The position numbers and the translations under genes are program-made. Below are positions 1-11,530 of a DNA stretch of 64,000 nucleotides, one piece after another. The notes below the pieces were generated by a model that was given only the letters and a program-made list of their open reading frames with translations, made no database searches and was not told the origin of the DNA. The first letter of the stretch is position 1; the number at the start of each line of letters is the position of its first letter. Origin of the DNA: Leuctra nigra (taxonomy: Eukaryota; Arthropoda; Insecta; Plecoptera; Leuctridae); NCBI GenBank assembly GCA_934045905.1, contig OW203763.1, positions 50,680,194 to 50,744,193 on the forward strand, read 5' to 3'.

Positions 1-1046
1 AGAATTAGTGCTATATTTTATGTCAAATAAACTTTTTCGTATTGTATGGAGAACGTACTGAAATTGACAAAAAAATAAATATAAGCTCTTTTTATCCAAG
101 ATGGCGGCATTATTTTGAGTTCTCGTTTTTTTTTTGAAGAGATCACATTTTCTTTAGTATGTGCATGGAACCATTTTTATCTAGCTAGTGTGGGCTATTG
201 TATACACATCGAAACCTTTAGGGCTCCACCCCCCACCCCCCAAAGGGTTAATTTCGTGACCCATAGATTTTTAAGTTAAAAGTCTATAATATGAACATAC
301 ATAAGCAACTGCAACCTTGAAACACGCTTCCCTGAAAATGGTGGCTATTTTAAAGCTTACTCGCCGACATCTTTAATTTCTTGAATAAATACAACTTTCG
401 TTGGGCCTAGAATTTTTATTTTTTTATCTTACGTTCCTGACACATCGTTTATTATACAAGAACAATAAATTTACAAAAGTTTTATAATTTCACTGAAATA
501 CACACTTTTTGGCACTTTGGACAGCCCTGGGGCCCAAAATTGCCGCCCGATTTTTTGAGGATATCGAAATTATGAAAAAACGGAAAATTTCCTATAAGAC
601 TGCCAAAGGAAAAATTAGTATCACATTTTGCACTATTTTGGCAAATGTATGTGCTAACAGCCCTCACTACAATGAAATAGTGATTACAGAAACTTCTAGG
701 TGCTAGAAGGTAGTCTAGAGCAAAGAGAGTAATATAGCGGTCTAGAGGTAGAGACTCTGCTAATACTAGACTAGATAGACATAAAAACTAGTAGTGCCTT
801 GATGTTGTTAGTTCTAATATTTAAAGACATGGGTTGTTTATAACTGTTGGGAACCACTGTCCCAGTAATTAGGATATTTTTCACTCAATAAAGTGAGGTT
901 ACAGTTTCTACAATTCACTTTTCCAACCTCTTTAAAGAAACAAACTTAAAGCACGAAGATAATTATGAAGGCAGGCAGTAATATAGGTATATATTTAGTT
1001 TAAGAAATTAATAAAAAAACTTATGTACTATTTGTTTCACAATAAA
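1..1046. other. AT-rich stretch without recognised gene
   Basis: I see no coding pattern, RNA gene or element ends here. Open frames are short and uncharacteristic. A C-rich run lies near 229-241. Confidence 0.5.
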
Positions 1047-1331
1047 GTGAATGCGAGCTGTCACCAACAGCTGACGTACGAATATTTTCGTGAGCACACG
1101 AAAATTTTCGTGTGGATAGCCACTTCGCATTATTTGCGCCTTTTACGTAAACGCACACCACTGTCACGAATATTTCGTTTTCGTAGCTGTCAGTCTGCAG
1201 TCAAACGGCCAGCTGTCATAAACAGCTGATGCACGAATACGAAAATTTTCGTGAATGCGAGCTGTCACCAACAGCTGACGTACGAATATTTTCGTGAGCA
1301 CACGAAAATTTTCGTGTGGATAGCCACATCG
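1047..1331. repeat. 77-bp direct repeat with CGAAAATTTTCG palindromes
   Basis: The block starting GTGAATGCGAGCTGTCACC at 1047-1123 recurs almost unchanged at 1251-1327, 204 bp downstream. Each copy holds the palindrome CACGAAAATTTTCGTG and a CAGCTG-type inverted pair. A partial version (AACAGCTGATGCACGAATACGAAAATTTTCG) sits just before the second copy. The element family and its outer limits are not resolved. Confidence 0.7.
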
Positions 1332-1344
1332 AATAGAAACACTA

Positions 1345-1480
1345 ACATGACGGGCGCAGCTCAAACCTGCGACTGCCAGACCCGCGAATGCTCAAAACCG
1401 CTACTTCTTGGTTCAAAACCGCTACTTCTTGGTTCAAAACCGCTACTTTTCAAAATGGCGGGCTGTCATGCTCAGAGTAG
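1345..1480 (+). repeat. Dispersed repeat G, copy 1, with internal 20-bp tandem units
   Basis: Tandem units of the type CAAAACCGCTACTTCTTGGTT occur between about 1390 and 1450, followed by TTCAAAATGGCGGGCTGTCATG. The same string of motifs recurs in reverse orientation at about 14930-15035 and at 18665-18700 plus 19090-19177, so this is a dispersed repeat, probably a MITE family. Its termini were not defined. Confidence 0.65.
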
Positions 1481-1878
1481 CGAATGCTCAAACTGGCGAA
1501 AGTTCAAAATTGCGACTGTCATATATCGTACATTTGACAACATTGGTTCTGTAGATCCGTGAAGTAAGTACCAAGAGTTGTTTATACTACTTTATCTTGT
1601 CGATAAAGAAGTTTCTACTTTGTTTCGTTCAAAAAGTTTGTCTACCAAATTATTTCATGTTTAATAATAAATTAGAGCTGCAATGAAGTTAATGTTGTAA
1701 TTTTTTTGGGGAATACATGAATAATATGGTACCTACCTAGAGAACGTACTAAAAGTAGGTAAGTATGTGGTAGGTAACTGAAATCTTCAAACCCTTGGGT
1801 TGACAAAATAAAGGTTAGGTTGCCACCCTATTTTGATGTTAGAACTCCTTTCTTGCATCCATATTTCTAGCTTCCAGG

Positions 1879-2037
1879 ATTATAAGACGGGATTCTATTA
1901 TCTCAATGCAAAGTGGTAAGGAAAGTCAAAAGAAACGCAGTTATATAGAATCAGGCTCTGGATCACTTGGCCAAAGTAAAAAGCGTATTTTGGAGGTAAC
2001 GGATTGTTTGGCAGGTTCCTTGACTATGGACTTGTAA
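1879..2037 (+). CDS. Weak candidate coding exon (unrecognised)
   Basis: A frame open from an AG acceptor-like site (TTCCAG, near 1877) passes an ATG at 1906 and encodes 43 codons, rich in Lys, Ser and Gly, to a TAA at 2035-2037. Upstream, GTGAAGTAAGTA near 1560 resembles a 5' splice donor, so a spliced transcript reading rightwards is conceivable. I do not recognise the peptide. Chance is a real alternative. Confidence 0.15.
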   Translation: MIRRDSIISMQSGKESQKKRSYIESGSGSLGQSKKRILEVTDCLAGSLTMDL

Positions 2038-4264
2038 CCCTCCTTGCATTGCAATTCAAACTTTGTTACTATCAATCAATGAAATGGAGCTCACCTATAA
2101 GAGGTAGATGATGTGTTGTCACTTGTTAGTATACCTAGACTTAATCGGGATCGGATGATGCCATCAAATCTATATGCCAATCCGGTTCTTTCCATTACCA
2201 ATTAACTTTCTAGATCAGGTACCTAGTACCTACCTACCTATACAAAATGTACCTTTCTATATTATTAGTTGATAATTAAGGTGATTTCAAAACAAAATGG
2301 AGTAATTCATTCTTGCATATTATTTCAAACATATCAAAAGACCACATGAAGAAAGAAATTGGTCAAGTGTTCGGTCAAGACTCACCACAGCAATCGGAAC
2401 TGTGGTTTTCCTTGATTGTCTGACAGGTTGAACAATGATGCTCAATCTGATAGGACGGAAATTGGAATCAAATTCACAGATCGTTAGGAATAAATTTTCT
2501 CATGAAAATCTGCTTCAAGTCGTGAGACTGAGTGTGCTTACACTCTTCACAGGGGAATTAATTAGGTAATAAGTTATTTTGGACAGTCTTCAGTTTCATC
2601 TGAATCTTGATACAACTGAGGACTGATAGGTACACTTATATTCAATATTCGCGCATTCGACGGTGGCGGCCCCTTCCCGGGACGGCAGGTGGGGAACTAC
2701 AATTTTTCCTCGGATAACGGGCAGCTCGCAGGAGGAAGAACGAACGACGAGTGTACAGACGGCTGTGAGCATGACATTGTCCACTGAATCCACTCGTCAT
2801 TTTTTGCACATGGAACGACAAACATTTACATTATGTATAGTTTGAAAGTAATGTGAAGAAAGAAAGTTAACATTACTTGCTCTGGGGATGAGCGACAAGC
2901 CACAACCAGAACATCTCCACAACATATGCTGCAATTGTAAGAGGGACTTTACAATTAGAAGCTCCTGTGTGATGCTGAGTTAGATTTTTTTTCACCAGCA
3001 TACTTATACTACCAGGGAACAAACTGCACTAACACCACTTGTTTTGATACCAACATTACTAAAGGCAAGAGGATGTATCGGATCTGGCAACAAACGTTTA
3101 CTTTTTCAATTTTAAACAATGAAAACGTAAAAGCTCCAGAATTGGCCTCCTGGCTGGGACTAGTATATTTTGGTGTTGGAAAACATAAACTGTAAATGCA
3201 TCCATCATCTACCTGTCATTTGTTCACTAATATACTTACTCGACTCGACGTGTTACTTTCATAGCTTCCAAGTTATCGATAATTAATTAGACATGTTGAT
3301 TTTTCACTTGAGTAATAGTCCATCACTAAAAATTGGCAACCAAAATGTATTTTGGAATAGCTGTCAAAAGTAATATCGAAAAGTAAATACATCGCACCTC
3401 AATATCTTGTATAAGTGGTTGGGTTCGTTTTCTCTCCAGGTTGTTTTGGTGGCCAGTTGTAATTTATTGCACACTTTTAGATCTCACATCATAGACAGTG
3501 TAAAGAAGGATAGAAATCTCTAAATTATACTTAGTTTTCAATAAACACTCTTTTTGTATGTTTCTGTGAAGAATAGTGAAAACTGAAAATTAAATTTTGT
3601 GTGCTTTTCCAATTGCAAAATTTGGAATTTCCATTTCCAGTTTGCGCTCTAACTGGACTAGAGAATTTTAAGTTTGCTTTCAACCCAATTTCAAAACATG
3701 TGAATATAGTGATTTATGTTAAAAAAATCCAACGGGGTAATACAGTAATTGAGCAAGCGAAGCGAGCATCTCCTTTTCCCTCTTTTGACACGAACGCACC
3801 TCTGTATTCTTTCTGTTTACTGACGATATTCAGGTCGCACCGTTTCTTCGATCGAGCTGAAATTTTGCACAATTGTTGGACCAACTCGGGTGTACTATGC
3901 AGACACTTTTTTTATTTGAAATCGGTTGATTGGTTCAAATTTAAAAAAAAATTATTTTCTGATGGGTTGGTCCAATCAATTTGAATTTTTTTAAAGTTAT
4001 TGTTACTTCGGACAAATTTTACAATGCTTCAGCCAAATCCTCCTAGGTATACTCTTTAAGATTAAAAAATAATCTTTCGATTGTTTGAAAATCAAAAATC
4101 TCCGTTTGAGTTCAAATTTGGCATTGATCAAGATTCAAGACCAACATTATCTCATATACACATTTTCAACTTAAACGGTCTTGTATTTACAGACTTGTTG
4201 CCTTTTATGAGTTTAGAAAGAGAGTCAAAAGACATTTTTGGAAAATCTTGACTCATGAATCAAT

Positions 4265-4532
4265 GGACCACTATAGTCATTATCTTGCTATGTGACATCA
4301 CGAATAAAACAGATGACAGAAGTATGTGGGCCGTGACCGTCAAGAAGGCTGTGACAGCTAATTGGCTAATGCTAAAGAGACTAGACCTACACTTCCCTCG
4401 CCTCACCATGGGGAAGTGTAGGTTTAGTCTCTTTACCCCACACGTTTGATTGGCTCTCTCTCCCATTATGGACAGTGCTGCTCTAGTGTGAGTAAAGAGA
4501 ACTTCATTGACTCCTCCCATCACCATTGGTCC
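4265..4532. mobile_element. Small insertion in copy A with strong internal hairpin
   Basis: The paralogue at 42680-42700 reads straight through GAATCAATTATTCAG. Here the same words are split by 268 bp that begin GGACCA and end TGGTCC, with AT on both sides (4263-4264, 4533-4534). Inside, 4374-4397 and 4411-4434 form a near-perfect 24-bp stem (AAAGAGACTAGACCTACACT and its complement). This fits a small non-autonomous element with very short terminal repeats and a 2-bp target duplication; the exact ends are inferred. Confidence 0.5.
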
Positions 4533-4769
4533 ATTATTCAGTTCTTCCAGATCCAGAGTGTATTATTGCGAAGAAAATCGTATTGTGTATTTTGATTGGT
4601 TGTCAGTGAATTTCAGTTTCTTAGTGATTCACATGCCAATGCTCGCTCATCATCATGTTTACTGGTATGGTTTTCTGACTTGGTTTGATGTGTTAAAATC
4701 CACTGCTGTTAATAAAGTCCAATCCAATTAGTGGGACTATTACTCCTTGTTACAGAATAATTTGTATTT

Positions 4770-4947
4770 TACAGCACAGGCCGTTTCTCACACCCCAAGC
4801 GCCACCTCTCCTTGTCCACCCAATCATCTTCCAGCAAGTTTCTTCTCTCCACCGCATCCTCTACATCGTCTTGCCATTCTCTCGGCAGTCGGCCCCTTTT
4901 CCTTCTCTCTGGAGGGGTCCAATGCCATATCTTAAGTGGCCTCCTGT
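4770..4947 (-). pseudogene. 3' fragment of a LINE reverse-transcriptase ORF
   Basis: On the minus strand the insert encodes about 58 residues with the motifs WHWTPPERRKRGRLPREW and DKERWRLGCE. These are characteristic of the far C-terminus of RTE-like or related insect endonuclease-reverse transcriptases (GRP...W..D, then W...A.DR..W). The segment is absent at the matching place in copy C (about 42930), so it is a separate insertion. It is short, 5'-truncated and lacks any catalytic motif. Confidence 0.6.
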
Positions 4948-5164
4948 ACTTATAACAACTTGAAATTATCACTTGAAAATTTTTGTTAGGACATTCCTAT
5001 TTTATAAGGACAGTTTAAGAAGCTCACCGTTAGGGTTGCCAACTGTCCGTAATTTCTCCCGACACTTCGGAATCGGACAACATTGTCCGAATGTCGGAAT
5101 TACCTCATTCCGGACAGCATAATGTCCGGAATTGTTCAAATGTTACGTATCGTTCAAACGTTAC

Positions 5165-6010
5165 AATTTTTCATATAATGATCATACTTGTTTTAGTCAC
5201 ACTAACAATTAAATTCTGTTTATAAAGCATATACTTACAACATGAGAAATTTGCAAACCTAGGATGTAATCTATGCTATTTCATTGATACAAGTATTATC
5301 AGCATTTATTAATTGGTTTGCATTTTGATTTTTCAATTTAAATTTAAAAAATGAATGTATTTTTTTATTTTTTTATATGAAGTATATTACTACACATTGT
5401 ATTACAAGTTTACAACATATCAAAAATGTAGAAGGGGAGGCAAAAACTTCATTACCAATTGATACTAATTATTCATGATATGATCTCATTCGATTTTTCA
5501 TACAATGATAAGTACTTATTTTAGTCACTCGAACAATTAAATTCTGTTTATGTAAAGTATCAACTAACAACATGAATAATTCGCAAACCTATAGGATGTA
5601 ATCGCTTCAATGCAATTTCATTAATATAAGTCTTATCAGCATTTATTAATTATGCATTATTCAATTCAAATTTAAAAGATGAACGTATTTTTTGTAATTT
5701 TTTATTTTTTTTAGTTTCATTACACATTGTAAGTTAAACAACATATCAAAATCTTTAGATGGGAAATTGTTAACTTCATTTAATTAGTTGATACTTTTTA
5801 TTCATGATATAATCTAATTCGGTTTTTCATACAATACAATGATCATACTTATTTTAGTCAGTCACTCTATAGCCATTCAAATATGTTTATTAAAACTAAC
5901 AACATAAAAAATTCGCAAACATATAGGATGTAGGAAATTGCTTCAAAGCCATTTCATTGGTATAATGAAGTCTTATCAGCATTTATTAATTATGCATTAT
6001 TCAATTCAGT
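5165..6010 (+). repeat. Tandem repeat of about 327 bp, nearly three units
   Basis: Units begin near 5165, 5495 and 5820 with TTTTTCATA(C/T)AATGAT and share TTTTAGTCAC, AACAACATGA, GCAAACCTA and CTTATCAGCATTTATTAATT in order. Copy C holds only two units (about 43092 and 43448), so unit number differs between paralogues. Confidence 0.75.
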
Positions 6011-6221
6011 TAAATCAGAAACAGAACTTTTATCTTAGGTATGGTATGCGTCAATCTGTATACATTGTCATTAATAGGTACATTAGTGTGTGCAACGTTT
6101 GATGATAAGCGATCACCGTCTCGAAAACTGGCACCCTTGATGACCTGCATAAGAAGTGTAGTAAACTAAACAAACAAAGGTCAACCTTCATCTTACTGGG
6201 GGGCATTTATAACACCATGCT

Positions 6222-6237
6222 GGGGGGGGGGGGGGGG
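6222..6237. repeat. (G)16 homopolymer tract
   Basis: An uninterrupted run of 16 G, followed by GGGAGGGAGG. The adjacent GAGGGAGGGAGGAGAAAGG is conserved in copy C (about 43830), where the G run is shorter. The tract could form a quadruplex and is prone to assembly error. Confidence 0.8.
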
Positions 6238-6269
6238 AGAGGGAGGGAGGAGAAAGGAACCCTACAAAC

Positions 6270-6545
6270 ACTGGGAGGTCCCTTGGCGCGTCCTAGGCCG
6301 TCCCAGATGGGCGTACGGGCCTGCCCAGGGACCTCCCGTCTTATGGGTGATTAGCATGGAGTGAGACTCCCGGGGCCTGCCACTGGGAATAAGCCCGGGC
6401 GGCGCCATGGGCCGTCCCATGACGCCCGCGCGGGAGGTATGGGCCGTCCCTGGACCCTCCCGGGCGGCCCGCGCGGGAGGCATAGGCCGGCCCTGGCCCC
6501 CGCCCGGGCGGCCCGCGCGGGAGCAGCTGCTCGCTCTGTAGCCCC
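6270..6545. repeat. GC-rich subterminal array of E1 (left)
   Basis: Short self-complementary words (GGGCGGCCCGCGCGGGAG, GGCCGTCCC, CCCGGGCGG) recur every 30-60 bp. The frames open here in both directions (about 73-130 codons, Gly/Arg/Pro/Ala-rich) follow from base composition and are not genes. Counterpart: 11035-11235. Confidence 0.7.
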
Positions 6546-8439
6546 CTCCCCCTACGCACATTCCATAACGGTCACGTGCTAGCTTGCTAGGTACACTCTC
6601 ATTCAAAATGCAGTACCTACCTATAAAACGTGCCTCTGATCCAGACACGTGCATATAGGCACTAATTTTGAATGCGAATGTACCTGGAAAAAATACGTTT
6701 TATTAAGACATAATTAATTGCAAACGTGAGTGACACGAGAAACGAGATTTTTTCACAATTTCGGAGAGTGGGCGTTGCCATACGAAAAAAATAATCCAGG
6801 TATTTCCTTCCAGGGTCAATGTATTAGTTCACAGTTCACGGAATATTTCACAACAGTTGTAATTTGTTATGTCAACTAGAAGAACAGTAGGTACTTACTA
6901 GGTACCTACTCAAACACATTAGAAATGCATTTAAATGGTCAAATATTAATAAAAAAAAATAGCCGGTATATTATAAAGTTAATCAGTGGTTATTGGAAGT
7001 TATTTTATCTCGCCATGTTTCCCTATTGTTTGAAAGCTGTTCCACTGACTTGACACATTACCTAAGGTACCTCCTACTGTTTTTATTTTTAACGCATTTT
7101 TATTTGGAGGAAATATTTTGGGATCATTTGAAATCCTCAACTTGACTGTCACATAATGGGGAAGTCTCGTGAAATTCAGATTTCAGAATAATAGACCATT
7201 ATTTTATGAAAGTTGATTATGTTGCTGAACACAGATGTGATTTTATTTTTGCTGTGGGATGAATAGTTTTCAAGGAATGAATTTACAAAGTTTGATTACT
7301 TTTAACATGAAAATTTACAGAAAATTGACAGATGATCCACAATGGTAACACATTAGTGTAAGTGGATTCTTGTAATACGTCGTTTTTTCCCGCCAAAAGT
7401 CCCATTATAATTGAATTTCATTTGCATGAATTAATTTATTACATTTCGCGGGTGACAAATGTCAGTAATTATTTGCGTTGATATTTAAAAACTTACTGGA
7501 ACAAAATTTCACGAGACTTAAGTATTACCTAGGTACCTTATTCATAAAAAAATGAAGAAGGATAAAAAGATCCATAATTTTTGTTTATACATGAATCGGT
7601 TGTTGGATTTTGAAATTAGCAATTATTTTTTGATAATCTCTTACAGGACGATTGAATCGTTTCAATAATAATTTTTTCACGTATTCCCTACTTACTAACT
7701 ATATTGTTTTGATAAATTACAAAAAATAAAATGCTACACATAGGAGATTCACTGCAATTGAATTTTAGGAATAATAAAGAGCAGGAAAACACACGAAAAT
7801 TAAAAAAAAAACAGTTTCATATAATATAAACGTATATTATTGTAAAAGACTATACTACCACATCACTTAAAATTGCAAATTAAGTAGGTAAGTTATCTGG
7901 TAGTAGGTAGGTATAGCTTCATTTGCATGACAATTAAGTAACAAACAAAACTTTAAATATGTATGCAGCAAAATATGTCGACAATAAACAAACTAAAAAT
8001 ATTTGTACCTAACATCTGCAGTTATCATCATGCGCAAATAATTTTCTATGCATTATTAACAGTGCATCTATGATAAAGACCATACTGATTACTTTCATAT
8101 TGTTATATTCTCAGTGCAGTTTCTAAAAAGCATAATTTAAATGTCCTTCAACCTTCACACGTCACATAGTATCAAAACATTCTGAGGTAGGTACTACCTG
8201 GCAGTGAGTCTGGCACGCTGTCTCTTTATCGACAAGACACAATTCGGATTTTACTTCACTCACGGATATGTTGGCACAATTTTTCATCTTCAGTTTTTCA
8301 AGAAAATGAATGCTATTGAATACGTATTTCTTTCATCTGAAAAAATAAAATTGCAAAGTATTTAGGTAATGTACCTTGTACAGTACTAATAATGTTCGCA
8401 AGATATTTGCAATTATTTATTATTGTAGGTACAGATTCT

Positions 8440-8600
8440 AACCTAAACAAGATTTATACAAGATCTTGAAAAGTTTAGCAAGATCATGCAGCGTATTGTT
8501 AGAAGTGTTTTTTTATTTTTTGTGTAAATTTTTATTCGGTCAGACCAATGAAAGTCCAACATTTACAAGATCTTGTTATCATAAGATCTTGCTAATTTTG
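8440..8600. repeat. Repeats of the palindrome AAGATCTTG
   Basis: ACAAGATCTTGAAAAG, AGCAAGATCATG, ACAAGATCTTGTTATC and TAAGATCTTGCTAA occur within 150 bp, roughly in inverted order around a centre near 8520. The same word family returns at 25230-25335. This looks like a small element whose tips are built from a 10-bp palindrome; no termini were defined. Confidence 0.4.
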
Positions 8601-8903
8601 TCAATATTTAACACTATTATTATGCTATGCTCAAAAGAATTTTCCGATTTAATGGCCAGATACTGGATTCCATCCATAAATTATTAGCACACGGTCTTGT
8701 GGTGTCGAGGACTGACATCCGCAATCTATGTGGATGCAACTTCTTTTGAGCATGAGACTGCCTAGCAAATAGTTTCTACCTACTACACAAGAACTATTTA
8801 TGTAAATAACTGCAATAGCAGATAGCTGCAAATAACAGTCTTTACAAAAAATTTAAAAATTGAATTTTTGGCACAGAGTGATCCCTAAAAAAAAAGGATA
8901 GAT

Positions 8904-8981
8904 TCAATGAAGAATTTGTAAATTGATAGGATAAACTTCTTGGCAATGAATAATACAAAAATCGCTTTTGTGTTGTGTGAC
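8904..8981 (-). CDS. Candidate terminal coding exon inside E1
   Basis: On the minus strand, an acceptor-like TTATTGTGGCAG precedes GTCACACAACAC. The frame joined in phase to the exon at 9140-9338 reads 25 codons (VTQHKSDFCIIHCQEVYP and seven more) and stops at TGA. Phase agreement with the upstream exon, amino-acid composition and splice-site quality make it look coding. I do not recognise a family. An in-frame ORF without splicing here would give a different peptide, so the assignment depends on the splice being real. Confidence 0.35.
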   Translation of the reverse strand, partial: VTQHKSDFCIIHCQEVYPINLQILH

Positions 8982-9139
8982 CTGCCACAATAATCACTTG
9001 AGGTAAAATTAGTACCATTAGGTACACTATTTATTTAAAACCCCAATAAAAATTTGAAACATTCTATATTGCATAAATGTGATTTATAGGTAAGGTTAGA
9101 GGAAATACTACACATATAAAATACTAAAATGTGGCTTAC

Positions 9140-9338
9140 CATCAGAGAGTTCTGAATCATTACATCTGTAGGGTAGGTAACATTTAATCCATTAACTCGA
9201 TGAAGTCCCAAGTCCTGTGCATCTTCAGAATTCTCGCTAATTTGCCAAGAAGTAAATTTACTTTTTAATTGAAGTAGGTAGGCAATTAAATCGACTCTAG
9301 AATAAGAGCAGGGCAAGTTCACGGTGAATCTGTAGAAC
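9140..9338 (-). CDS. Candidate internal coding exon inside E1
   Basis: The minus strand shows TTACTTTTTGTAG before the exon and ATG|GTAAGC after it, both close to insect splice consensus. The 199-nt exon is open in one frame for 66 codons. The peptide has mixed, globular-type composition (for example RVDLIAYLLQLKSKFTSWQ and DVMIQNSLM) rather than low-complexity sequence. It is not recognised. Because it lies between the E1 termini it could be an element-encoded gene, a captured host exon, or host sequence predating the element. A further exon would be needed upstream, since the candidate leader at 10555 does not join in frame. Confidence 0.4.
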
Positions 9339-10554
9339 CTACAAAAAGTAAGGTGAAAGTTAGCAACTCAAATTAATTTCCTCTCAGCCATTCCGTGTTA
9401 CGGGTGTACGGGTGTAAGATGCTATGTTCAGCATCTTATTCATCAAAATAAAAATAGTTAGGATCATTGTGCAGCCTTCTAAATTTTTTATGTAATTTAC
9501 ATGGTTCGACACAAAATTTAAATTTAAATGCGGTCCCACAATTTTACTGATAACAAAATAACTAATCAAACTTAGCACAAAACTGATTACATATTTGGAA
9601 TCAGCAAGAAAATACCATGAATATAATATAAAAACATGCTGATTTATTTACATTTAATAATTCAGCAGTCATATGTATTATGTGGCATATGTCTGCATTC
9701 GCATGGAATGGCTGCTCTCTTACCACCGGCGCGTTAGAGGAAATTCAAAAGGTGCGGTTTATTTTTTTGGATGACAACATTCAATCCCAAAAATTTTACT
9801 ACGTATTTGAATGAAGCGGGACCACCATTCAATGTATGTATCTACTACCTCCGACAAGAATGTAATTTCCATGCAACATAATTTTTACTTTCGGATCACA
9901 ACAAAAATGTTTGTTATTGGCCTTGTAAGGTACCTACCTACATAAACAAAAATAATTGCTGTATATATCTAAAATCCTTCATAAAGTTAAATAATTAAAT
10001 ATAATGAAAATATTTACCACTCTGCTCGGTTCGGTTCTTAATGTTTCGGCTCGGTTTGACGATACAGCTTGGTTCGCTCGCAGGACGAATACGCGCTTTG
10101 TTTCTGGAGTTCAATATCTTTATAGCCTATTTTCTTCCAGAGTAGATTCACCTTTAACAAGTAACATTATTAAAACTGCAGTAGGTGCCTTGGTAGGTAT
10201 GTGGGATGGTTATTGGTTAATGTAGAGGTGAAAATATTCCCAAAATAGGCGGAGGTACGTACTAGGTACCTACCTACAGGTAGTGTTCCTACTGACTACT
10301 ACCACTGATATGTATAGACTACCACGCCAAGCAAACTGTTTACCTACTTTATTTATTTTATAAATACCTAAGGTCCTTCCTAGTTGGAAATTTTACTTTG
10401 CATAAATTGCTACATTTCAAAAATGTACATGTGAGGTTAATGTTTACTGAACATTGGTCACACTACCTATTGGTTTATTAGTATCCCCAGCATACAAAAC
10501 TAAAGTAACAACGATTAATGCCTGGATACTTATGTAGTTGTGATGAAGACTCAC

Positions 10555-10860
10555 CTTCAATGGGTTGTATGGCTCTGTGATGAAAATCCAAGCAAAAGAG
10601 GCACAACAAAACTGTAATTATTTCACGATTTGTGTCACATTAAATGGTATGAACTGAGACAAACTATTCGGCAGTGAACACTGCATTCACGGACACAGAT
10701 AATAATTGAAATCGCATTCAAAATCACTCAAAAGGACGTAAACTACACACTCATGACACTCAGTAAAATATCAACAAACGTCAAACGCCGCGTTTGAAAA
10801 TGAAATGAAGAAGGGAGAACGGAAACAAGTTGATTCACGAAGATGGCCGACTGCCGAGTT
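10555..10860 (-). promoter_or_regulatory. Possible promoter and 5' leader exon, reading leftwards
   Basis: On the minus strand, a region with more balanced base composition (CGCGGCGTTTGACGTTTG, then an initiator-like TTACTGAGTG) leads to a strong donor CCCATTGAAG|GTGAGT at 10555/10554. No long ORF spans it, so it would be mainly 5' UTR. It has the right order and orientation for the two candidate exons at 9.3 and 8.9 kb. This is an inference from layout and splice-site quality only. Confidence 0.25.
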
Positions 10861-11235
10861 CATAAAAGAAACTTTACTAATAACGTTTAAAATGGTATGA
10901 ATACTTTGCTTTGGAATTGTAAACATATTTATTCTTAAATCAATATATCCATGTGAAATGTAGATGTAATTATTATAGAAATGAAGTTATAAATATGAAA
11001 AAAATAAGTCATTAGAGCAGCTCAAATTCAAACAGTCGTAGCGCCCGAGCGGGCCGTCCCTAGCCATTCCCGGGCGGGACCAAGACGGGACATTCCTAGA
11101 AATTTTACAGCCAGATAAAACGGATCGGTTGGGCTCCGTTGGGCAGGCCCAGGGCATGCCCTAGTAGTTCCCGCCCGGGACGTCCCACTTGGGCGCTAGA
11201 TGGGCAGAAGCCCGGGCCGCCCAGTGTTTGTAGGG

Positions 11236-11530
11236 AAGCAACGCAGCAGGGCGCCAAGCGACTACCAGCAACTGGGGTGAATTTTTCATAGTAGCTCGTT
11301 GATCTCAACTTTTTAATTTAATACAGGATCTTTCTCAATTATTTATCAGAATATTTTTATAAGATTATAATATATCATTATATAATTTGTATATTATGTG
11401 TCAAAGCGTATTTATTTAAAAAAATTACGTAGTTTCTTCCAAGCTAATAAAAAGGTATCTAAAATAATCTATCGACACTTTCTCAATCATTAGAAATGAT
11501 AACAAATCCTCCCTCCCTGACCTCTCAGAG
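11236..11530 (+). repeat. Dispersed repeat, copy A (right part)
   Basis: After E1 the homology to copy C resumes (AGCAACGCAGCAGGGCGCCA here, near 43853 there) and runs to about 11530, matching 43850-44190. It ends close to CCTCCCTGACCTCTCAG. Confidence 0.75.

Larger units (their letters stand above)
2240..6259 (+). repeat. Dispersed repeat, copy A (left part)
   Basis: This sequence aligns by eye, co-linearly and at high identity, with 30446-34615 (copy B) and then with 42378-43850 (copy C). Copy A continues at 11236-11530 after element E1. Relative to B and C it carries two private insertions (about 4265-4532 and 4770-4947) and lacks the left arm of the inverted repeat seen at 30858. No transposase-like ORF is visible. 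A 127-codon frame at 3601-3984 is not kept open in copy B, so it is not treated as a gene. Confidence 0.75.
6260..11235. mobile_element. Element E1: 5-kb TIR element with GC-rich tips
   Basis: The left end reads CCCTACAAACACTGGG and the right end is its exact reverse complement. AA flanks both sides (6258-6259, 11236-11237). The empty site is preserved in copy C near 43850 (GAAAGGAAGCAATGC), which supports insertion with a 2-bp target duplication. About 280 bp at the left and 200 bp at the right are very GC-rich, built from CCGGGCGGCCCGCGCGGGA-like words, in strong contrast to the AT-rich centre. No recognisable transposase is present. Two spliced gene-like exons lie inside on the minus strand. 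The superfamily is not assigned. Confidence 0.75.

Noticed and set aside
3601..3984. 127-codon ORF in copy A as a gene
   Set aside because: The paralogous stretch in copy B (about 34270-34620) has indels that break the frame, and the peptide has no recognisable features.
6262..6654. Gly/Arg/Pro-rich ORFs in both strands of the GC-rich block
   Set aside because: They follow from GC-rich palindromic repeats at the E1 tip; no coding signature.
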